Positions 16,680 through 25,996 of a stretch of DNA of 64,000 bases are shown one piece after another. The notes under the pieces are model-generated. The model was not told the origin of the DNA. It saw only the letters and a program-made list of their open reading frames with translations, and did no database searches. Position 1 is the first letter of the stretch. Every line of letters begins with the position of its first letter. A program made the translations under genes and the position numbers. The stretch comes from Actinoplanes siamensis (GTDB lineage: Bacteria; Actinomycetota; Actinomycetes; Mycobacteriales; Micromonosporaceae). The stretch spans positions 1 to 64,000 of the forward strand of contig NZ_BOMW01000053.1 in the NCBI RefSeq assembly GCF_016862395.1, given 5' to 3'.

Positions 16680-17329
16680 CAGCAGGTTCCCAACATGTCC
16701 CGCAAGGCGTCCTTCTCCTTCTGGGTGACGGTGAGCTTGTAGTAGCTCTTCACGGTTACCCAGTCCTCAGCGTAGGAGCACCATTCGTCCTTGGCCGGCG
16801 GCTTCCAGGTCGACGGGTCCTGGTCGCCCTTGGACCGGTTCGATCCGGCCGACACCGCGACCAGCTGCGGTCGGTCCAGATCGTTGGCAAAAGCCTCACG
16901 CTGGTCGGTGGTCCACTTGTTGGCGCCCGAGCGCCAGGCGTTGGCGAGCGGGACCATGTGGTCGATGTCCACCTGGGTCGGTGAGGTAAGCGTTTTGTCG
17001 TCGTAGAGGCTCTTCCAGCTGCCGGCGACGACGTTGCAGCCGGACAGCTTCACCTTGCTGCCGTCGCGCTCCAGCACCGAGTCGCGGACGTCGCAGTTCT
17101 TGCCGGTGCTCTTCCAGTGTGGGAACTTCTCGCGGCTGTAGCCGGACATCGTCCCGGTCTTGGCGACCACGGTGAGGTCGTTGAGCTGTGCGGCCGCGGA
17201 GCCGGTGGACTTACCGGTCGGTGCGGTGGTGACGCCGGGGTCGCCGGGGTCGGTGACCTCGCAGCCGGCGGTCAGGGTGGCGGTGATCAGGAGCGGAATG
17301 AACCAGCGGGGGGCGTTACGTGGGGGCAC
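16679..17329 (-). CDS. HNH-family (DUF1524/GmrSD C-terminal-like) lipoprotein
   Basis: A 216-residue predicted exported lipoprotein: signal peptide ending LTAGC (Cys23), then a Gly/Ser/Thr linker, then an HNH-type nuclease fold. Catalytic candidates are His124 in DIDHMVPLANAW and the Asn of SNRSKGDQDP, the metal-binding pattern of this family. Four later cysteines (CDV, GCN, WCS, GTC) could form disulfides outside the cell. GTG 17329 is supported by TACGCT six bases upstream (leaderless). Likely an extracellular nuclease; the substrate is unknown. It overlaps the next gene. Confidence 0.85.
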   Translation of the reverse strand: MPPRNAPRWFIPLLITATLTAGCEVTDPGDPGVTTAPTGKSTGSAAAQLNDLTVVAKTGTMSGYSREKFPHWKSTGKNCDVRDSVLERDGSKVKLSGCNVVAGSWKSLYDDKTLTSPTQVDIDHMVPLANAWRSGANKWTTDQREAFANDLDRPQLVAVSAGSNRSKGDQDPSTWKPPAKDEWCSYAEDWVTVKSYYKLTVTQKEKDALRDMLGTC

Positions 17330-17335
17330 TCGCTC

Positions 17336-17341
17336 AGCGTA
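17336..17341 (-). promoter_or_regulatory. Leaderless -10 element (TACGCT) of the HNH lipoprotein gene
   Basis: On the minus strand TACGCT ends six bases before the GTG at 17329, and there is no ribosome-binding site. Confidence 0.55.
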
Positions 17342-17407
17342 AGGCCGCGCTCCGCGCGCCGCCTCACGGCGACGCGCCGCCGGGTGAAAGCTCCGCGCCC
17401 CGGCACC

Positions 17408-17476
17408 GGGCGGTGGGTGAAAGGGTCCGGGACCGGGCGGCGGGTGAAAGGGTCCGGGACCGGCCGGCGGGTGAAG
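17408..17476. repeat. Tandem 27-bp repeats upstream of the HNH gene
   Basis: Two almost identical 27-bp units (17408-17434 and 17435-17461; one T/C difference) plus a partial third. They lie in the 190-base gap between the leuA stop and the HNH gene promoter. Confidence 0.9.
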
Positions 17477-17520
17477 AGCTCCGCGTGCCGCCACCGAGCG
17501 GCGGCACGCGGGCGGGCGAA

Positions 17521-19293
<1,773 letters not shown>

Positions 19294-19368
19294 TCACCAC
19301 CGCGACGGGGTGCCGGCCTGTAACGAGGCCCCGTCGCGGCAGAGAAGGAGGAGGTTCACCTGCCACAT
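19294..19368 (-). CDS. leuL: leuA leader peptide with four consecutive Leu codons
   Basis: A 24-residue ORF on the minus strand (ATG at 19368) that begins MWQVNLLLLCRDG and ends in SRW followed by TGA. The run CTC CTC CTT CTC plus a rare TTA codon is what a leucine attenuator needs. The ORF spans the hairpin at 19300-19339, so ribosome position decides whether it forms. The stop lies 42 bases before leuA. Leucine attenuation of leuA in actinobacteria is established in comparative work; this instance is read directly from the bases. Confidence 0.85.
   Translation of the reverse strand: MWQVNLLLLCRDGASLQAGTPSRW
19300..19339 (-). promoter_or_regulatory. Attenuator hairpin in the leuA leader
   Basis: A perfect 11-bp stem (19300-19310 with 19329-19339) overlapping the codons just after the Leu run. 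A ribosome stalled on the Leu codons would cover its 5' arm. A pyrimidine-rich stretch (CTCGTCTTCTTCCT) follows at about 19264-19279. Confidence 0.75.
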
Positions 19369-19463
19369 GTCGCACACCACGTTACGTGATCCACATCGGG
19401 GCGGCTAACCCAACGACCGGATCGTGGGATCTGCCGTTCTCGACCCGCGGCCCCGGAGGGCTC

Positions 19464-20270
19464 TCAACCCGCGGCCCCGGACGGGGCGGTTTCCGGCTGG
19501 GACGCGATCCCCTGCTCGGGCGCGGTCGTGCCCATCGGCTCGCCGCCGACCTCCGGGCCGGGGAACTGCACCGTGGCCGGGGCCGGCACCTGACGGACCA
19601 GCTTGAGCACGCCGAAGCCGACCCGGGCCGCGGTGAGCAGCCCGTCCGTGGAGTAGCAGTAGACGCCGATGTCGACAGGCGCGTCCAGGCCCGCCGCGCT
19701 GGAGTCGACCGAGTAGCAGGTGCCGCCCTGCGCGCCGTCCAGCGGCTTGACGGCGGAGACCGAGAGCGCCGCGGCGCGGTCGGTGAAGACCGGCAGCCAC
19801 TGCCGGAACAGCCGCTGCACCCGCGGGTCGTAGCGGCTCGGCACCTTCTCGCCCTTCTCCGCAACGTGCACGCAGCCGGGCGTCACCGGAGCGCCGGTCA
19901 GCGAGAGCGAGCACTGGTAGACGCCGTGCTGGTTGTGCACGATCGAGACGTCCGCGGTGCCGCCGAGCGCGCCGTTCGCGATGTCCACCCGCCAACTGCC
20001 GTCGTTCGCCACCGTGGCGACCACGTTGCGCGGGTTGCCGTCGCCGCCGGTGAAGGAGTAGAGGGCGGCGTACCGGCGGTCCAGCGCGACAGCGGCGATG
20101 CCGGCGAACTCGTTGCGGGCGTCCAGGCTGCCGCCGGTGGCCGCGGGCGCCGAACTGGGCGGGCCGGCGGCCGGCGGGCTGTCGTCGCCGCCGCAGCCGG
20201 CCAGGCCGAGGGCCAGCACGGTGGCGATCAGCGCGGGCAGGCCGCGCCCGGGTCCGGAGGGAAGGCGCAC
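19464..20270 (-). CDS. Secreted lipoprotein of unknown function
   Basis: A 268-residue lipoprotein with signal peptide ending LALGLAGC (Cys26) and a Pro/Ala/Ser linker. The mature part has two cysteine pairs (CSL/GCVH and GGTCYSV/GVYCYS) that may form disulfides, a segment SVIHNQHGVYQC-like in character (SIVHNQHGVYQC), and a disordered C-terminus. No family is recognised with confidence. GTG 20270 is favoured: GAGAAT lies six bases upstream, hinting at a leaderless transcript. It is divergent from lysC. Confidence 0.8.
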   Translation of the reverse strand: MRLPSGPGRGLPALIATVLALGLAGCGGDDSPPAAGPPSSAPAATGGSLDARNEFAGIAAVALDRRYAALYSFTGGDGNPRNVVATVANDGSWRVDIANGALGGTADVSIVHNQHGVYQCSLSLTGAPVTPGCVHVAEKGEKVPSRYDPRVQRLFRQWLPVFTDRAAALSVSAVKPLDGAQGGTCYSVDSSAAGLDAPVDIGVYCYSTDGLLTAARVGFGVLKLVRQVPAPATVQFPGPEVGGEPMGTTAPEQGIASQPETAPSGAAG

Positions 20271-20370
20271 CGCGACATTCTCGCCCCATACCGCCCGCCG
20301 CGCGCGACACGCCGGTCCGCGCCGCCCCGGCGTGTCGCGCCGGAACGGCCGGATTCTGGGATCGTCTGTC

Positions 20371-20397
20371 GAGGTCTTGACCTCGCGCGGCTAGGGT
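20371..20397 (+). promoter_or_regulatory. lysC promoter region with inverted repeat
   Basis: GAGGTCTTGACCTC (20371-20384) is a perfect inverted repeat of GAGGTC around two bases. TAGGGT at 20392-20397 is a likely -10, which puts the repeat across the -35/spacer region where a repressor could act. Confidence 0.4.
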
Positions 20398-20429
20398 GGT
20401 GGCGATTGCCCTGAAAGGATTGGTTGGCC

Positions 20430-21695
<1,266 letters not shown>

Positions 21696-21703
21696 GCCGA
21701 TCG

Positions 21704-22759
21704 ATGGCGCGGCCCACGCTCGCCGTCGTCGGAGCCACCGGTTCCGTCGGGACCGTCATGCTCGATCTGCTCTCGTCCCGGCGGGACGTCTGGGGCGAGA
21801 TCCGGCTGATCGCCTCGGCCCGCTCCGCCGGCAAGTCGTTGACCTGCCGCGGCGAGTCCCTGCCGGTGCGGCCGCTGACCGCCGAGGCGTTCGACGGCGT
21901 GGACGTGGCGATGTTCGACGTGCCCGACGACGTGGCGGCGCACTGGGCACCGATAGCGGTGTCCCGGGGCGCCGTCGTGGTGGACAACTCCACGGTTTTC
22001 CGGATGGAGCCGGACGTCCCGCTGGTGGTGCCCGAGGTCAACCGCGAGGCGATCGCGTACCGGCCGCGCGGCATCGTCTCCAGCGCGAACTGCACGGTCG
22101 CCGCCATGATCATGGCGGTCGCCCCGCTGCATTTCGAGTACGGCCTGCGTGAGCTGGTCCTGGCGTCGTACCAGGCGGCCTCCGGGGTCGGTCAGATCGG
22201 CGTGGACACCCTGCACGACCAGTTGACCAAGGTGGCCGGCGACCGGCTGCTCGGCTCACGACCAGGCAACGTGCGGCAGGCGGTCGGCGACGACCTGGGC
22301 CCGTTCCCGGCGCCGCTGGCGCTCAACGTGGTGCCCTGGGCCGGGCAGCTGGCGCCGCTCGGCTGGTCCTCGGAGGAGCTGAAACTCCGCGACGAGAGCC
22401 GGAAGATCCTCGGGCTGGCGGTGCTCAAGGTCTCCTCGACCTGCGTGCGGGTGCCGGTGGTCACCGGACATTCGGTGGCGGTGCACGCGGTGTTCGCGTC
22501 CGAGGTGACCGCGGACGGGGCCCGGGAGGCGCTGCGCAACGCCCCGGGCGTGATCCTGGTGGACGACCCGGAGGCCGGGGAATTCCCGATGCCTGTCGAC
22601 GCGGTCGGCACCGACCCGTCCTGGGTGGGCCGGATCCGCCGGGCCATGGACGACCCGCGGGCGCTGGACTTCTTCGTCACCGGCGACAACATGCGCAAGG
22701 GCGCCGCGCTGAACACGGTGCAGTGCGCCGAGTTGCTCGCCGCCGAACTCGGCAGATGA
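21704..22759 (+). CDS. asd: Aspartate-semialdehyde dehydrogenase
   Basis: Reduces aspartyl-phosphate to aspartate semialdehyde with NADPH. The 351-residue protein has the Rossmann start LAVVGATGSVGTVM, catalytic Cys130 in SSANCT and the GHSVAVHA segment with the acid/base His. The usual proline of NPNC is replaced (SANC), and the order of the motifs is normal. It is eight bases downstream of lysC and probably co-transcribed. The start is ATG 21704. Confidence 0.95.
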   Translation: MARPTLAVVGATGSVGTVMLDLLSSRRDVWGEIRLIASARSAGKSLTCRGESLPVRPLTAEAFDGVDVAMFDVPDDVAAHWAPIAVSRGAVVVDNSTVFRMEPDVPLVVPEVNREAIAYRPRGIVSSANCTVAAMIMAVAPLHFEYGLRELVLASYQAASGVGQIGVDTLHDQLTKVAGDRLLGSRPGNVRQAVGDDLGPFPAPLALNVVPWAGQLAPLGWSSEELKLRDESRKILGLAVLKVSSTCVRVPVVTGHSVAVHAVFASEVTADGAREALRNAPGVILVDDPEAGEFPMPVDAVGTDPSWVGRIRRAMDDPRALDFFVTGDNMRKGAALNTVQCAELLAAELGR

Positions 22760-22809
22760 CCGCGCCGGCTGTGCCCGGCGAGCCGTGACGGTCGCCACCC
22801 GGCCATGAT

Positions 22810-22940
22810 CATCCGGGTTTCTCCCGCGGTGGCAGTGCGGCGATGCGGTGCGGGTCCGGTTCTTCCTCTGGTGGCGGCGCGGCGGTGCGGTGCGGGTCCG
22901 GTTCTTCCCGCGGTGGAAGTGCGGCCGATGCGGCGCGGCT
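22810..22940. repeat. Degenerate tandem repeat, period 42 bp
   Basis: GTGCGGGTCCGGTTCTTCC recurs at 22848 and 22890, with flanking Cs and Gs also repeated and a weaker copy before it. It fills the gap between asd and pyrE. The period is a multiple of three, so spurious ORFs cross it. Confidence 0.8.
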
Positions 22941-22967
22941 GAGCGCGCCACATCGGACCGGTTCTCG

Positions 22968-23498
22968 TCAGGAAGCGGCGGCGTCCAGGTCGGCGCGGGT
23001 GAGCAAGGCGCGGAGGGTGATGCCCTCGTTGGCCAGGGCCTGCGCGCCACCCTCCTGGCGGTCGATCACGCAGAGCGCGTGGTCCACGTGCGCGCCCAGC
23101 TTGCGCAGCTCGCCCGTGGAGATCACCACCTGGCCGCCGGAGGTCACCACGTCCTCGACGACCAGCACGCGCCGGCCGGCCACCTCGGCGCCCTCGGCGA
23201 GGCGGGCGGTGCCGTACTTCTTCGCCTCCTTGCGGACGAACGCGGTGGGCAGCTTGGCGTGCCGGGCCAGCGCGGTGACCACCGCGATGCCGCCCATCTC
23301 CAGGCCGGCCAGCACCTCGGTGCCCTCCGGGATCAGCACGGCGAGCCGCTCGGCCAACCGGTCGAGCAGTTCGGGGTCCGCCTCGAACTGGTACTTGTCG
23401 AAGTATTCGTTGGCGATCCGGCCGGAACGCAGCGTGAATTCGCCGGTCAGGCGGCTCACGGAACGGACCTGCCGGGCGAGGTCGATGGAGTCAGTCAC
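22968..23498 (-). CDS. pyrE: Orotate phosphoribosyltransferase
   Basis: Converts orotate and PRPP to orotidine monophosphate in pyrimidine synthesis. The 176-residue protein has the PRPP-binding loop VLVVEDVVTSGG, the FVRKEAKKYGTARLAEG flexible catalytic loop with Lys residues, and the substrate-binding LRSGRIANEYFDKYQF near the N-terminus. GTG 23498 (VTDSIDLAR) is chosen because conserved sequence starts there; a longer frame extends upstream but looks non-native. It is convergent with asd across the repeat region. Confidence 0.94.
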   Translation of the reverse strand: MTDSIDLARQVRSVSRLTGEFTLRSGRIANEYFDKYQFEADPELLDRLAERLAVLIPEGTEVLAGLEMGGIAVVTALARHAKLPTAFVRKEAKKYGTARLAEGAEVAGRRVLVVEDVVTSGGQVVISTGELRKLGAHVDHALCVIDRQEGGAQALANEGITLRALLTRADLDAAAS

Positions 23499-23650
23499 AA
23501 GGACCCAGCTTGTCAGGCCCGCCTCCGGCGGCGCGCGACCACCCCGGTCGTCACCCGATGGCGTGCTTGATCTCCGCAATACGGCATTCTATGTCTGTTT
23601 GGGGTAGTTTTCGCCTAATTAGCGGCTTGTGCCCGGAAGGAACATCGCTT

Positions 23651-23947
23651 GTGACACCCTTCGCCATTCTCTTCCTGCTAGCCTTCGCCGGATCGTCGTG
23701 CTTCGCGCTCGGCCGGGCCTTCGGGCGGGGAGAGCGTTATGAGCGCGGCTATCGGGAAGGTTTCCGTGACGGGGAGACCGGCTCCCTGGCGCGGGCCACG
23801 CGATTGATGCAGCTCGGCGAGCGGCAGACCATAGCGCCGGTGGTGGAGACGATGCTCGGGCCCTATGCGGTTCCACAGCAGATGTCGCCCCGGCCGGTCG
23901 GACCGGCGGTGGTGGGGGTGCCGGTCCGCCCCGGTTTCGCGGTCTGA
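23651..23947 (+). CDS. Small single-pass membrane protein
   Basis: A 98-residue product with one N-terminal TM helix (PFAILFLLAFAGSSCFALG), a charged Arg/Glu/Gly segment (GRGERYERGYREGFRDGE) and a proline-rich C-terminus. The GTG at 23651 follows GGAAGGA with good spacing. The upstream 70 bases are AT-richer and include TAGTTT, a plausible promoter. No family was recognised; a regulatory or envelope role is possible but unsupported. Confidence 0.7.
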   Translation: MTPFAILFLLAFAGSSCFALGRAFGRGERYERGYREGFRDGETGSLARATRLMQLGERQTIAPVVETMLGPYAVPQQMSPRPVGPAVVGVPVRPGFAV

Positions 23948-24092
23948 GTCCACGGCGGAACCGCTCACCGTCGTCAGATGGCGGTCCCCGTGATTTGTCG
24001 CGCCGGGTGACCCCCGCCCGCGGATCAGGTCCACGATGGCTCCCGCGGCCGTTGAGAGCGTTCAATGACCTTTTCTGATCAGCCGCGACAAG

Positions 24093-24330
24093 CGGCGCGT
24101 GGGAAAGAAGGTCAGATAAAGGGATCCGGCCCGGCTCGCGCTGGGACGAACAGGGCGCGGGAAAGAAGATCAGGTAGAGGGATCCGGCCCGGCTCGCGCT
24201 GCGAGGAACACGGCGCGCGGGAAAGAAAGGTCCGGTAAAGGCCTCAGGTCCGGCTCGGGTTGCGCGGAACGGCGCGCGGGAGAGAACGTCCTGGAAAGGC
24301 ATCAGGCCCGGCTTCCGTTTCCGGATGCCG
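24093..24330. repeat. Four imperfect tandem copies of a 59-bp repeat
   Basis: The motif GGGAAAGAA or a near match recurs at 24101, 24159, 24219 and 24278 (spacings 58, 60, 59), each followed by a CCGGCCCGGCTC-like core. Copies drift in sequence, more so in the last. The cluster lies in a 400-base gap between a small membrane gene and tRNA-Pro. Confidence 0.88.
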
Positions 24331-24337
24331 GGCCTGA
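24302..24337 (-). terminator. Hairpin downstream of tRNA-Pro
   Basis: An 11-bp stem (24302-24312 with 24327-24337) nine bases past the tRNA-Pro 3' end on the minus strand. The 5' arm is built from the last copy of the 59-bp repeat. Confidence 0.65.
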
Positions 24338-24345
24338 CTGCAACG

Positions 24346-24422
<77 letters not shown>

Positions 24423-24520
24423 TTGCTGCGAGATAAATACTAGCGGACACCGGCGCACCCCCGAAATCCGGGACCCCCCAACCGCATTCTCGCAGTTCAG
24501 CAGGGGTCCCGGGGTGCGGA

Positions 24521-25414
24521 TCAGCGCGGGATCAGGGTCAGGATCGAGGCTTCCGGCCGGCACGAGAAGCGGATCGGCGCTGTGGGATGCGTCCCCAGGC
24601 CGGCGGACACGTGCAGCCAGGAGTCCGACCCGGGCCACCGGTGCAGGCCCTTGGCCATCCGGGTGGGCAGGTCGCAGTTGGTGGTCAGCGCCCCGTACCC
24701 CGGCACGCAGACCTGCCCACCGTGCGTGTGTCCGGCCAGCAGCAGCTCGAAGCCGTCCGCCGCCATCGGCTCCAGAACCCGCGAGGCCGGCGTGTGGGTC
24801 ACCCCGAGATGCAGGTCGGCGCCGGGGCTGATCGGCCCGGCCACCGCCGGATAGTCGTCCCGCTCGACGTGCGGGTCGTCGACGCCGACCAGCTCGATCG
24901 ACCGGCCGCCGGCCTTGAGCACGGTGCGGGCGTTGTTCAGGTCGGCCCACCCGGCGTCGGTCAGCGCCACCCGCAGATCCTCCGTGGGCAGCTCCACACC
25001 CTGCACGTACTCCCGCTCCGGCAGCAGGTAGTGCAACGGGTTCTTCCACAACGGCCCGCGGTAGTCGTTGCTGCCGAACACGAACGCCCCCGGCACGTCG
25101 AGCAGCGGTTCCAGGGCGCGCAGCACACCGGGCACCCCGTACGGCGAGGAGAGGTTGTCGCCGGTGACCACCACCAGGTCCGGGTCGGTGCCGATCAGCC
25201 CGGCCACCCACTCCTGCTTGCGCCGTTGGTCCGGCATCATGTGCAGATCGGACACGTGCAGGATGCGCAGCGGCTCCGCGTCCGGATCCAGCACCGGGAC
25301 GTCGAAGCGCCGGAGCGTGAACAGGTTCCGCTCGATCAGGGAGGCATAGGCGAAGGTCGCACCGCCGAGGGCGGTCAGCGCGGCGGCGGCGGAAATAAGG
25401 GAGCGCTTACGCAT
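24521..25414 (-). CDS. Membrane-associated metallophosphoesterase
   Basis: A 297-residue calcineurin-like phosphoesterase. One N-terminal hydrophobic helix (about 5-25) anchors or exports it. Metal ligands are visible in the family motifs: HVSDLHM, VVTGDN, FGSNDY (the usual GNHD varied to GSND), LGVTHTP and LAGHTHGGQ. The substrate is unknown; relatives include YkuE-type and other nucleotide or phospholipid hydrolases. ATG 25414 is leaderless: TACCCT lies exactly seven bases upstream and shares bases with the divergent promoter of the GatB/YqeY gene. Confidence 0.9.
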   Translation of the reverse strand: MRKRSLISAAAALTALGGATFAYASLIERNLFTLRRFDVPVLDPDAEPLRILHVSDLHMMPDQRRKQEWVAGLIGTDPDLVVVTGDNLSSPYGVPGVLRALEPLLDVPGAFVFGSNDYRGPLWKNPLHYLLPEREYVQGVELPTEDLRVALTDAGWADLNNARTVLKAGGRSIELVGVDDPHVERDDYPAVAGPISPGADLHLGVTHTPASRVLEPMAADGFELLLAGHTHGGQVCVPGYGALTTNCDLPTRMAKGLHRWPGSDSWLHVSAGLGTHPTAPIRFSCRPEASILTLIPR

Positions 25415-25421
25415 GACGGCA

Positions 25422-25431
25422 AGGGTAGTTT
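25422..25431. promoter_or_regulatory. Overlapping divergent leaderless promoters
   Basis: On the plus strand TAGTTT (25426-25431) lies seven bases before ATG 25439. On the minus strand TACCCT (25427-25422) lies seven bases before ATG 25414. The two hexamers share the TA at 25426-25427, so the arrangement is mirror-symmetric and only one polymerase can bind at a time. Confidence 0.65.
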
Positions 25432-25438
25432 CTCGTGC

Positions 25439-25891
25439 ATGGGAACGCTGAAAGACCGCCTGAACGATGACCTGCACGCCGCCATGAAGGCCCGGGACGA
25501 GCTGACCACCTCGACGCTGCGGATGGCCCTGTCCGCGGTGCGCAACGCCGAGGTGGCCGGCGACGAGGCCCGGGAGCTGGCGGACGACGAGGTGCTGGCG
25601 GTGCTGACCAGGGAGGCGAAGAAGCGCCGGGAGGCGGCCACCGCGTTCACCGGTGCGGGCCGTGCCGACCAGGCGGCGAAGGAGACGGCCGAGGGCGAGG
25701 TCCTCGACCGCTACCTGCCCAAGCAGCTCACCGACGCGGAGATCGCGGAGATCGTCGGCCAGGCGCTGGCGGCCGGCGGCTTCTCCGGCAAGGCGCAGAT
25801 GGGCCCGGCCATGAAGGCGGCCCAGGCCGCGGTGGCGGGACGTGCGGAGGGCGGCCGGGTCGCCGCCGAGGTGCGCCGCCGGCTGAGCTGA
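25439..25891 (+). CDS. GatB/YqeY domain protein
   Basis: A 150-residue, all-helical protein of the family related to the C-terminal tRNA-binding tail of GatB. Motifs are LKDRLNDDLHAAMKARD at the start, REAKKRREAA, LDRYLPKQLTDAEI and the end GRAEGGRVAAEVRRRL. A link to amidotransferase-type tRNA recognition is suspected from the fold, but the role is not established. ATG 25439 is leaderless, seven bases after TAGTTT. It converges on the PBP gene across a strong terminator. Confidence 0.9.
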   Translation: MGTLKDRLNDDLHAAMKARDELTTSTLRMALSAVRNAEVAGDEARELADDEVLAVLTREAKKRREAATAFTGAGRADQAAKETAEGEVLDRYLPKQLTDAEIAEIVGQALAAGGFSGKAQMGPAMKAAQAAVAGRAEGGRVAAEVRRRLS

Positions 25892-25948
25892 GATCAGAAG
25901 ACGATTGATCCGGTACGGCGGGGGTCGCGCCGCGCCGGAGAAAAAAGA

Positions 25949-25982
25949 AAACGGGCGGGAGATCGTGATCTCCCGCCCGTTT
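25949..25982. terminator. Bidirectional terminator between convergent genes
   Basis: A perfect 16-bp inverted repeat (25949-25964 with 25967-25982), A-rich on the left and ending TTT on the right. It can terminate both the GatB/YqeY gene and the PBP gene. Confidence 0.92.
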
Positions 25983-25996
25983 CCGTGCCGCTGGTG

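Noticed and set aside
22810-22953. Protein repeats of Lys-Asn-Arg-Thr type on the minus strand
   Set aside because: They come from the 42-bp DNA repeat between asd and pyrE; no start site or known domain.
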